Source: Clostridia bacterium (GTDB taxonomy: Bacteria > Bacillota > Clostridia > TANB77 > CAG-508). Taken from it: DNA of 47,476 bases. Location: positions 1 through 47,476 of the forward strand of contig JAGHJM010000015.1 of the NCBI GenBank assembly GCA_017886645.1, in the 5' to 3' direction. Within the stretch, counting starts at the first letter, position 1, and every line of letters begins with the position of its first letter. Below the pieces are notes generated by a model that saw only the letters and a program-made list of their open reading frames with translations, did no database searches and was not told the DNA's origin. The translations under genes and the position numbers were made by a program. Shown here piece by piece: positions 34,341 to 41,641 of this stretch.

Positions 34341-34540
34341 GCTTCAATCTCCTCCTCTAACTGTTTGACTTTTTCTTCTGTCTGCAAGATCCTGTTTTCT
34401 ACTTGCAACCAACGTTCATTACCTGACTCTTTTCTTGCTTCATAGTCATACATTGTATGTACATTAGAAAAGATATTTATTAATATGAAGGCTAATATTA
34501 TGATTAATCCTACAATCATTACTTTATCTCTTTTTTCCAT
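34328..34540 (-). CDS. Small membrane protein with coiled-coil tail, lysis region (70 aa)
   Basis: One membrane span (VMIVGLIIILAFILINIF, residues 7-24) then a coiled coil (VENRILQTEEKVKQLEEEIE), spanin- or antiholin-like in plan. The start at 34540 gives a ribosome-site-like AGTGAGAG upstream; the frame can extend to 34615 but would overlap the previous gene by 74 nt. It overlaps the next gene by 13 nt. Confidence 0.65.
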   Translation of the reverse strand: MEKRDKVMIVGLIIILAFILINIFSNVHTMYDYEARKESGNERWLQVENRILQTEEKVKQLEEEIEAWKQ

Positions 34541-34541
34541 A

Positions 34542-35000
34542 TTAACTCTCACTTTCTGTTGTTTCTTCCTTCTTCCAACCAGCTGGATATTCTTCTGGTG
34601 ACCATACACATCCATCTATTTGGCAAGTATACCTTTCGCCTTTAAATGTTATTTTCGCACCAGTATTATATGCATCATGTGCACCTGTTGGTTGTACATA
34701 TTCTGGATATTCATCTTCCTCGGGTTCTACTGACTCTGTTGGTTCTTCTGTACTCTCTTTATTCTCTAAAGTTTCAAGTCTGCTAGTTATTTGAGCTAAC
34801 TTGCTATAGATGTCTTCTATTTGGTTTTTTAATGGTGCACAACTATTTTCTGCTTTTGCATTTTCTCTTGCTAACTCATCTAATTCTGCCTTTTGTTCTT
34901 CTGTTATTGCACTTTCTATATACATTTTGTTGATTTTGTATAACATGTCTCTTAATTCATAATCTTTTGAATTTATAACACTTTTTATAATCTCGTACAT
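34542..35000 (-). CDS. Phage tail-associated protein with coiled coil and carbohydrate-binding-like module
   Basis: 152 aa. Residues 1-85 are helical with heptads (KAELDELARENAKAEN; DIYSKLAQITSRLETLEN). An acidic Pro/Glu linker follows. The last 50 residues read WVQPTGAHDAYNTGAK-like: YVQPTGAHDAYNTGAKITF, then CQIDGCVWSPEEYPAGW, as in small chitin/carbohydrate-binding modules (CBM5/12-like). It lies between fibre and lysis genes, so it may be an accessory adhesion or fibre-tip protein. Confidence 0.7.
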   Translation of the reverse strand: MYEIIKSVINSKDYELRDMLYKINKMYIESAITEEQKAELDELARENAKAENSCAPLKNQIEDIYSKLAQITSRLETLENKESTEEPTESVEPEEDEYPEYVQPTGAHDAYNTGAKITFKGERYTCQIDGCVWSPEEYPAGWKKEETTESES

Positions 35001-35001
35001 A

Positions 35002-37185
35002 TTAGTTACCTCCTGCTACATTTAATATTTGAGCATTTGTATTTACTATCTTATTATCTATATACATCTTAGTATCTGCTGTATAGTCTAGCTGCAGTAA
35101 TGCTAAGTCTTGTTCTGTATAAATGTTATTTGTTCCTTTATATAAATCTAAGGCATTTAGTTGCTGTAGTACTTCTTTTTGTTCTTTTGTTAAGTCTAGC
35201 TTTTCTGCTTCGGCTAATGGATATATCACATAAATTGGATTGCCTTCATTATATCTTTTTATTAATTCTGCTTTAAATTCTTCAATTGTTGAAAATTCTC
35301 CTTTATCAAATCCAATTGTGTAATTATATATAGCTATTGTATTAGCTTTATTATTTGTATTTCTGTCATTCCAGCTACTTGCAATATAACAATTAGAAAA
35401 TAATTGCGGAACTTTCAAAATATTTGTTTCTCTTAAAATATCTAGGGCATTATATGAAAAGCTATTTCCATTTGAGGTCGTAGTAATTGTTTCAGTTCCA
35501 TCAAAGATTTTTATTTTAAATCCATGTACTTCTTTATCATTTTTTAAATCAAAATAATCTCCCTCTAGCATTTCTTGTTGCACTGGCAAGATGTATTCTT
35601 TTTGTTCATGTTTTATCCAATCTGTTTTTGTATTTTTTTCTAATTGTACTTTAATTGTATTGTTATTAAAAACTGATGAAGACGAGCATGTGAAATACGG
35701 TCTAACTTTCATTTTTTTAGTAATTTCAAAAGTATACTCTTTAATGCCTACATTTATTTCTGCTTTCCAATTATCTTCTGTTCTTATTCCAAACACAGCA
35801 CTTATAAGCCCTTCTAATCCTTCGGCAAAAAGAGTATATTTCCCTGGTGAAATCCAAAAATATTCTCCATTTCTGTAAGCCCAAGATGTAGTAGAAGTTC
35901 CGTTCAATTTATATGTTCCATCTTCTTGAGGGGCAACTTCTACGCCTAATAAATTTGAGGCTGGTAAAATAAACATGTTTTTGTTCACTTTAGTTATTTT
36001 GACTGCACCCATATTGTAAGGACTATAGCTCTCGTCTATTCCTTCATAATACTCTACTATTTTTGGATAATATGTCTCATCTACTGTTTGTCCTGATACT
36101 ACTTGAAGATACAACTGATTAATCACTTCATCTTCTTCATATGAAAAAATTTCTCCTTCTAATTTTCTCGCATAACCGCCATCTGTTTTTTTGTATATAA
36201 CATCAACATTCCCTACATTTTTATAAATCTTATTCGCTTTAAATCTAAAAACTTCTTCGGTGTTATTTGTACCTTTTTTTAAAAAAAGTGCATTTGAAGA
36301 AGCTGTTCCCACTACGTGAACAGAACCATCTGAATTAACAGTCCACTTCAAATTGCCTTCGGTTTGTGAGGTCGCTTCGTTAGGTAATATATTTATATTA
36401 TCTCCAACTATTTTAATTGGACTTGGATATTCAACAGAAGGTACGGCTTTTTTACCTACAACATACTCAGTTTCAGCATTTTCATAAACTCCAAACTTTA
36501 AAGTTCCTGATACTGATGCGTTTGCATCTACACTATATCGTACAGCCCACTCCCCAGTTTCTGATATATCAATACTGCTTTCTCCTGTAGCTTCAAACCA
36601 TTTTGTTTGACCATTTTTATATAAAGAATAACCTCCAACTGCTGTCCCTTGCTCTTTTCTTAAATAATATGTTTTATTTGCATACAAGTAGGCTGTTCCA
36701 ATTGTTATATAAGTCGCTGCGTCGCTTGTATTAGTTCCCGATACAGTTGCTACGCCATCTTGAATATCTACTGTAATACCATTCTGCGTAATAGTGCCTT
36801 CATTTAACACAGCTAAGTTGTCTGTCCCTTCCTGTGTTTCTTGATAATGATTTCCTTCTATCTGTAACACGGCTGGTACGTTAGATGCATCTGATATATG
36901 TATACTTGTTGATTGTTCTGTACTCTCATTTATTAGTGCTTTCTTTAACTTTTGTATTAGTTCGTCTTGTTCAGTATTTTTTGTTGTATTTTTTTTAATA
37001 TTATCGTCTTGTATTTCTTGCTCATCTTGTATATCTGATATATCGTCTTTTACGTCTTTATCATTATACTTAGATTTTTCTATTGCATTGTCTATACTTT
37101 CTGCCATTGTTTTCATGTCAGCAAGTACATCAGCAGCTTTTGTATAGTCATCTGGATAATATATTCCTTTTTCTGTATTAGCCAT
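35002..37185 (-). CDS. Tail fibre / minor structural protein
   Basis: 727 aa. The N-terminal 90 residues are a coiled coil (KYNDKDVKDDISDIQDEQEI). Beta-rich, Asn/Thr-rich modules follow, two of them related to each other (NINILPNEATSQTEGNLKW and NMFILPASNLLGVEVAPQ, each followed by a DGSVHVVGT or DGTYKLNGT strand), resembling carbohydrate-binding jelly rolls. The C-terminus ends in a helix (TADTKMYIDNKI). Such repeats suit receptor-binding proteins that recognise cell-surface glycans. ATG 37185 follows the stop of the preceding frame by one base, after AAAGGAG. Confidence 0.75.
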   Translation of the reverse strand: MANTEKGIYYPDDYTKAADVLADMKTMAESIDNAIEKSKYNDKDVKDDISDIQDEQEIQDDNIKKNTTKNTEQDELIQKLKKALINESTEQSTSIHISDASNVPAVLQIEGNHYQETQEGTDNLAVLNEGTITQNGITVDIQDGVATVSGTNTSDAATYITIGTAYLYANKTYYLRKEQGTAVGGYSLYKNGQTKWFEATGESSIDISETGEWAVRYSVDANASVSGTLKFGVYENAETEYVVGKKAVPSVEYPSPIKIVGDNINILPNEATSQTEGNLKWTVNSDGSVHVVGTASSNALFLKKGTNNTEEVFRFKANKIYKNVGNVDVIYKKTDGGYARKLEGEIFSYEEDEVINQLYLQVVSGQTVDETYYPKIVEYYEGIDESYSPYNMGAVKITKVNKNMFILPASNLLGVEVAPQEDGTYKLNGTSTTSWAYRNGEYFWISPGKYTLFAEGLEGLISAVFGIRTEDNWKAEINVGIKEYTFEITKKMKVRPYFTCSSSSVFNNNTIKVQLEKNTKTDWIKHEQKEYILPVQQEMLEGDYFDLKNDKEVHGFKIKIFDGTETITTTSNGNSFSYNALDILRETNILKVPQLFSNCYIASSWNDRNTNNKANTIAIYNYTIGFDKGEFSTIEEFKAELIKRYNEGNPIYVIYPLAEAEKLDLTKEQKEVLQQLNALDLYKGTNNIYTEQDLALLQLDYTADTKMYIDNKIVNTNAQILNVAGGN

Positions 37186-37186
37186 T

Positions 37187-37355
37187 TCATTCTCCTTTCA
37201 ACTCAGCGTAAGTGAAGTTTTTTATATCGTTATAAGTTTTAGCTTTTAATTCTTCATAAGTTAAATATCTTGTTGCTTTTATTTTAAATTTAAAAATAGA
37301 ACCGTACTTTTATTTGAGACGGTTCTATTAATATTTCTGTTATTTTATTTAACAT
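37187..37355 (-). pseudogene. Small tail-region protein, frameshifted by one base
   Basis: Frame 1 from ATG 37355 gives MLNKITEILIEPSQIKV and then stops after a few residues. Frame 2 from about 37320 gives GSIFKFKIKATRYLTYEELK and continues to KNFTYAELKGE and TGA 37187. Removing one base at the GTAC near 37315-37320 would join them into a 55-aa protein of a type common between phage fibre genes. The junction sits inside an 11-bp inverted repeat (37305-37315 / 37329-37339) followed by a T-run on the minus strand. Mutation, sequencing error and programmed frameshift are all open. Confidence 0.6.
37305..37339 (-). terminator. Terminator-like hairpin within the tail operon
   Basis: AATAGAACCGT and ACGGTTCTATT pair perfectly over 11 bp with a 13-nt loop; on the minus strand TTTTTAAATTT follows. 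It could attenuate transcription between the two fibre genes. Confidence 0.5.
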
Positions 37356-37370
37356 AACAAATTCCTTTCA

Positions 37371-38564
37371 TTAATTTGTTTTTAATAATACTATTTTATA
37401 ATCATAGCTTGCCGACAAATCATAAATATGAACTTGATTATCATCTAAAAGAATAGCTTTACCTGCTAAAACGATATTATCATCATCTAAAAGAACTTTA
37501 AAAGAATTTAATCCTTGCAATACATCTGCAGCGCCATAAACTCCTCCGTGCATCCATCCTTGTAAAGATCCATTTTTATTTCTTGTTTGAGCAGCTATAA
37601 CTACTGTATTTTCTTTATTAAAACCTGTTGGATATGAAATAGTTTTAGTAACTTGACTTGTATCATTACCAGAAACTGTTATAGTACCTGTTAAGATTGC
37701 TATTGACTTGTCACTAAAATATTCTAGCCACTCATACCAAGAACTTCCATTTGAAGTTCTCGAAAAAATATTTCCTTTATCATCAACAAGAATTTGTGAA
37801 TATGCAGTATTACCTGTTCTTGTAACTAATAAACTAAAATTATTTATTCCTGTTGGCTTATTTGATACTGTGTTTCCACCATATGCATAATAAAATCCTG
37901 TTGTTTTTAGTTCATTTAAATTCTCATTTAAAAGCATTGTTGGTATTAGTTCTCCACTTAATCCACCGTTTGCCTTTATTTCCCCCTCTACAGCTCCTCC
38001 TGCACTTTTTAATAAATAGTCGCTTCCATCTTTTACATCTGCTAAAGATTGTTGTAGTTCTTCTAATACAGTATTATAATTTGCTCTTATTTCATCAAAT
38101 ATTGAGTCAAAGTCAAGGTATGTTCTCATATCTTGAAAATCTGTAATTCCACTTGCAGTCGTTTTAAATCTCGCTAACTCATATTGATATATACCAGAAT
38201 TATTTTTTACTATATTGGTTTGAGTTAAGGCAGGATAACCACTTGTACTTGTTATTATTTTATATGATACTTGATTAAATTCACTTTCTGTATTTTGCTT
38301 ATCTAAATCTATTTCTATTACTAATTTACAATAAGCGCTATTTGTACCTGCTTGTACAGATGATGATGTATCTTCTTCTAAAAACCTTCCTTGAATACAA
38401 ACAGCTCCACTATCAATGCTGACAGTAGATCCACTGTATGTCGGTTTCATTCCGTTTTTATAATTATTTGAAACGCCATTTTCTCCACTTAAAAATGTAT
38501 TAACGAATAAAGCAAATATGGGATTTCCGAATATTTGCTTAGAAAAAACATGTCCTTTTAGCAT
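37371..38564 (-). CDS. Tail fibre protein with pyocin-knob-like domain
   Basis: 397 aa. The N-terminal part (MLKGHVFSKQIFGNPIFALF, then SIDSGAVCIQGRFLEED) is typical of upper-baseplate/fibre anchor proteins. A helical stretch follows (NYNTVLEELQQSLADV). Residues about 215-285 match the pyocin-knob pattern (LKTTGFYYAYGG ... LLVTRTGN ... SSWYEWLEY). The C-terminus is a beta-rich domain with WMHGGVYGAADVLQG. Probably binds the host receptor. It overlaps the hub gene's stop region (TAAAATG). Confidence 0.8.
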   Translation of the reverse strand: MLKGHVFSKQIFGNPIFALFVNTFLSGENGVSNNYKNGMKPTYSGSTVSIDSGAVCIQGRFLEEDTSSSVQAGTNSAYCKLVIEIDLDKQNTESEFNQVSYKIITSTSGYPALTQTNIVKNNSGIYQYELARFKTTASGITDFQDMRTYLDFDSIFDEIRANYNTVLEELQQSLADVKDGSDYLLKSAGGAVEGEIKANGGLSGELIPTMLLNENLNELKTTGFYYAYGGNTVSNKPTGINNFSLLVTRTGNTAYSQILVDDKGNIFSRTSNGSSWYEWLEYFSDKSIAILTGTITVSGNDTSQVTKTISYPTGFNKENTVVIAAQTRNKNGSLQGWMHGGVYGAADVLQGLNSFKVLLDDDNIVLAGKAILLDDNQVHIYDLSASYDYKIVLLKTN

Positions 38565-38565
38565 T

Positions 38566-40197
38566 TTACTTTTTCCTTTCTTTTAATAATTTATCTATAA
38601 ACTTAGTTCTTATATTTCCGCATGTATATTCAACAAATTTATTATTTGTTATTCTAACTGCAGATATATAAGTATCAAATATTAAAGACTCTTTTGTTTT
38701 AATCGCAATCGGTGTACCAATTTTTATAAATTTATCTAAATAATTAAATGTAATATTGTGATTATATGTATTCTGTTTTATTTGATCTAAAGCTGTCTGT
38801 CTTGCATCTGAATAGTTTTCTGTATATACAGTTACAGTTTTTCCTGCAGCACGATTTTGATTGTTTTTATCTGTTGTAGTCGTTCTATCATTTAGCAAAT
38901 ATAATGTGTATACACTTGTACTAGTTAAGACTACTACTTTACTTACTATATCTGTTTCAAATACTTCGGAATAATTTGAAATCGGCTGTGCGTTAACATC
39001 TATTAGCTCTTTTTTTGTTGTTTTTACTTCTATTGTCATCAATAATTTTTTATTTGAAATAGAAAAGCTGTACACAATATCATAATTTTGTGTACAGTTA
39101 GTCATATATGTATGCAAATTAAATATATTATTTTGAACGTTTGTAACTGATGTTTCTTTTTTAGTATGTGTTTTAACTTCTAGTTGTAAATACTCTAAAT
39201 TAACAAAAGTATCTGTATTAGATATAAAGTTATCTGTAATTTTTTTAGCAATAAAATCTTCTATTCCTGTTTCTCTAATAATAATTTCATCATTTACTTC
39301 TAAAAAGAAATATTGCTTGTTATCTTCTCCTAAATCTTCATGTATTTTTATGTTTGTTCCAGCTTCAGTTCCTCCCATATGTATAGTTAAATAAAAATTA
39401 CCAATTTTAAATTTGTATATAGTATTAGATACTTGTTCTATTTGCCATTTTTGCGTATCTAAGTTTTGATAATCTGCTACTATAACATTAGCATCACTTG
39501 TTAAACTTTCAGCAGTCAGTACTTTATTGTTTGATGAATTTCTAATTAAATAGTAATTATTATACTTTTCTACTTTAAATAAAACGGGATTATCCACAAT
39601 TTCCACATTGTTTGTGTTGATACCCACGTATTTCGTTGTTGCTGTACCAGGTTTTATATAAACTGCTTCGTTTGTTACTATAGCTCTATTCTCGTAGTCG
39701 TTTAATATTATATCTTGATCAAATATATTAGTTATATATTTCATTGTGAAGTTATATAAAAGCTGTCCGTCTGCATTTTGAATATCTTCTACTCTTCCGA
39801 AAAAAACTATCTCGTTATTCTTTTTTATTGTTATAATATCATTTGCTTTTGCTGTAGTTTTCTTTAAAACATCAATTAATGTATTAGCATTTGTTTCTTC
39901 ATCTATATTAATATCATAATTTGCAATTTCTACTATATCTTTTACTTTAAAATCTATATGATCAAATATCCACATAAATACTTTATTAGTATCTATTTTT
40001 GCTTTTTCTTTTGCTAATACTTGAACTACTATGCTATCTTCATATTCCTGTTCGTATAAATCTGTGAAATTAATATCGGCTTTATATATTCCTCCTGTAT
40101 CAGGTGCTTGTAGCTCTAATTCATAGTAACCTGTTTGAGGATTGTATGTTGCAATATAATTTTGATTATCGAATGTTACTGTTAATTGATTTTTCAT
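38566..40197 (-). CDS. Tail hub / Tal-like protein with an inserted ricin-type lectin domain
   Basis: 543 aa. Residues 1-200 (HIDFKVKDIVEIANYDINID; IITIKKNNEIVFFGRVEDI) and 330-543 resemble the tail-hub (gp27/Tal-like) fold of siphoviruses. Between them, about 205-300, lies a ricin-B-like beta-trefoil stretch with YLIRNSSNNKVLTAES, QKWQIEQ (a QxW motif) and GNFYLTIH, then QYFFLEV. The hub caps the tail tube after Dit; a lectin on it may bind cell-wall sugars early in adsorption. No peptidase motif seen. Confidence 0.75.
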   Translation of the reverse strand: MKNQLTVTFDNQNYIATYNPQTGYYELELQAPDTGGIYKADINFTDLYEQEYEDSIVVQVLAKEKAKIDTNKVFMWIFDHIDFKVKDIVEIANYDINIDEETNANTLIDVLKKTTAKANDIITIKKNNEIVFFGRVEDIQNADGQLLYNFTMKYITNIFDQDIILNDYENRAIVTNEAVYIKPGTATTKYVGINTNNVEIVDNPVLFKVEKYNNYYLIRNSSNNKVLTAESLTSDANVIVADYQNLDTQKWQIEQVSNTIYKFKIGNFYLTIHMGGTEAGTNIKIHEDLGEDNKQYFFLEVNDEIIIRETGIEDFIAKKITDNFISNTDTFVNLEYLQLEVKTHTKKETSVTNVQNNIFNLHTYMTNCTQNYDIVYSFSISNKKLLMTIEVKTTKKELIDVNAQPISNYSEVFETDIVSKVVVLTSTSVYTLYLLNDRTTTTDKNNQNRAAGKTVTVYTENYSDARQTALDQIKQNTYNHNITFNYLDKFIKIGTPIAIKTKESLIFDTYISAVRITNNKFVEYTCGNIRTKFIDKLLKERKK

Positions 40198-40206
40198 ACG
40201 AACCTC

Positions 40207-41064
40207 CTATACTGCTTTATAACGAGGGTATATAGTAAGCTTAGCATTTAAGACATCATTTTCTGATGTTAATTTAATTTCACATGATTTGTTTTTTGGA
40301 AGTCTTATTACATTATCATTATAAAAATCAATATAGTCTAAACTATATAAATTTTTTTTAGTTCCATCTACATTTTGTTTTCCTATAAAGAATTGATTTT
40401 CTCTAGTATCATATAAAAATTTTTCATATTCAGCTATTTCTGTTGTTATTTTAACTGTTTGATACAGTTCTCCTTCAACATATAAATCAATTTGTGGATT
40501 TACTATATGTCCGTCCATTTCAACATAAATAGGAGCTTCAACATGTCCTTGATTTATGTATTGTAAGTTTCTTGAGTCATAGTCTGTAAATCTACTATCC
40601 CACCTAAAGTCCCACCTGATTTCATTCGTTACTTTTTCTATTGTATAAATTACTGTATTTTCTTCATACCATAAAGAAAGACAGTCGAATACGACTGTCT
40701 CAACAAATATACCATTTATTTGCTTTTGCGTTTTAGTTATATTTTGAAAATTTACATCTTTGAAATATTCTTTTACACTTTCATTTTTATATGGTATTTT
40801 ATATCCAAATCTTAATTTTCTTGAATTTTCTATAAAATCTACAAATGTTTTATAGTTATCATATTCTAAAAAATTTGCAGTTCCAATTATTTGTCCCTGT
40901 TGTATATATCTTAAATTTTCTATAAATGTATTTCCTAATTGTTGATATTCTGTATTATATTTATAACCTAGACCTTGTGGGTCTGTAAGTAAAAATGCCT
41001 TTTTTATATCCATCAAAGAAAACTCTTGTCCTTTTTCGTTTATTAGTCTAAATTCTCTTACCAT
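40207..41064 (-). CDS. Distal tail protein (Dit)
   Basis: 285 aa. The N-terminus (REFRLINEKGQEFSLMDI, then AFLLTDPQGLGYKY) and the order tape measure-Dit-hub match siphovirus Dit. C-terminal beta-rich region includes EAPIYVEMDGHIVNPQIDLY. It forms the hexameric platform for fibres at the tail tip. ATG 41064 has GGAGG seven bases upstream; the frame extends four codons further without a site. Between it and the tape measure gene lies the cargo gene at 41148, which breaks the usual adjacency. Confidence 0.85.
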   Translation of the reverse strand: MVREFRLINEKGQEFSLMDIKKAFLLTDPQGLGYKYNTEYQQLGNTFIENLRYIQQGQIIGTANFLEYDNYKTFVDFIENSRKLRFGYKIPYKNESVKEYFKDVNFQNITKTQKQINGIFVETVVFDCLSLWYEENTVIYTIEKVTNEIRWDFRWDSRFTDYDSRNLQYINQGHVEAPIYVEMDGHIVNPQIDLYVEGELYQTVKITTEIAEYEKFLYDTRENQFFIGKQNVDGTKKNLYSLDYIDFYNDNVIRLPKNKSCEIKLTSENDVLNAKLTIYPRYKAV

Positions 41065-41075
41065 TTTTACCTCCA

Positions 41076-41104
41076 CAAAAAAAGAAGAGCTAAAACTCTT
41101 CCTA
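41076..41104 (-). terminator. Terminator of the TMP-mimic cargo gene
   Basis: On the minus strand GAAGAG-TTTTAG-CTCTTC is followed by TTTTTTT, a compact intrinsic terminator in the middle of the late tail operon, 44 bp after the 148-aa gene's stop. Confidence 0.75.
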
Positions 41105-41147
41105 AATTTATGTATAAAACTATCTTTACTTAGTTTATAGTTCTTTA

Positions 41148-41594
41148 TTATTCAAGACCGACTTGCAACATTGTAGACACAGTCTTCGTGTTTTTGTCAA
41201 ATACTATTTGAATTCTACAAAATGTATCATCTTCATCTATCCAATTAATTAAATATGTATTTTCTTCTGCTGGAGATAACTTTTCGCCTTCTCCTAATAT
41301 TTTTTCAACTTCCGCTTCTGACATTCCTATTTTAATCTTATTGTAATTTTCTAATGTTAATTTCTTTTTATTGTATTCTACTTCTCCTGTTTCATAATTG
41401 TATTCAAAATCATTTAAATGAGAATTTGCAGTATCTATTCCTGTAATAAAATCTGTTGCAGCATTTCCCATACTTTCAAATGCTTCTTTTGTGTCTTTAT
41501 TTTCGTTAATCTTAAAATATATTATAGTTCCAATTATTACAGCTATACTTAATATAATTGCAACAATACATATTCTTGTTACTACTTTATTCAT
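41148..41594 (-). CDS. Membrane-anchored BamE/DUF3862-like protein carrying a copied tape-measure segment
   Basis: 148 aa. Residues 7-28 form one membrane span (ICIVAIILSIAVIIGTIIYF), with no lipobox, so it is a signal anchor with the rest outside. Residues 32-60 (DTKEAFESMGNAATDFITG and on to NSHL) match the tape measure protein at residues 575-603 with two changes. Residues 75-148 have the SmpA/OmlA-type pattern YNKIKIGMSEAEVEKILGEG, then a WIDEDD turn and a C-terminal LQVGLE. Own consensus promoter and terminator, GGAGGGG ribosome site. Not a normal tail gene: it looks like a lysogenic cargo gene. A role in superinfection exclusion is an inference. Confidence 0.8.
   Translation of the reverse strand: MNKVVTRICIVAIILSIAVIIGTIIYFKINENKDTKEAFESMGNAATDFITGIDTANSHLNDFEYNYETGEVEYNKKKLTLENYNKIKIGMSEAEVEKILGEGEKLSPAEENTYLINWIDEDDTFCRIQIVFDKNTKTVSTMLQVGLE
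41415..41501. repeat. 87-bp duplicated segment, copy in the cargo gene
   Basis: Aligns without gaps to 42952-43038 in the tape measure gene with 84 of 87 bases identical. Of the three differences two change an amino acid (Ser/Asn and Asn/Asp) and one is silent. The similarity fades sharply on both sides. Confidence 0.9.
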
Positions 41595-41612
41595 TTAATC
41601 CCCTCCGATGCT

Positions 41613-41641
41613 ATTTTACAAAATATGTATTTTTTTGTCAA
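41613..41641 (-). promoter_or_regulatory. Near-consensus promoter of the cargo gene
   Basis: On the minus strand TTGACA (41636-41641), 17-bp spacer, TAAAAT (41613-41618). The -35 overlaps the tape measure stop codon. A housekeeping-type promoter inside a late tail operon suggests expression in the lysogen. Confidence 0.8.

Noticed and set aside
37305..37339. Relationship of this hairpin's AGAACCGT to the GAACCGTCCCC core of the repeat at 20059
   Set aside because: Eight shared bases between one chromosomal and one phage hairpin are too few to claim common origin.
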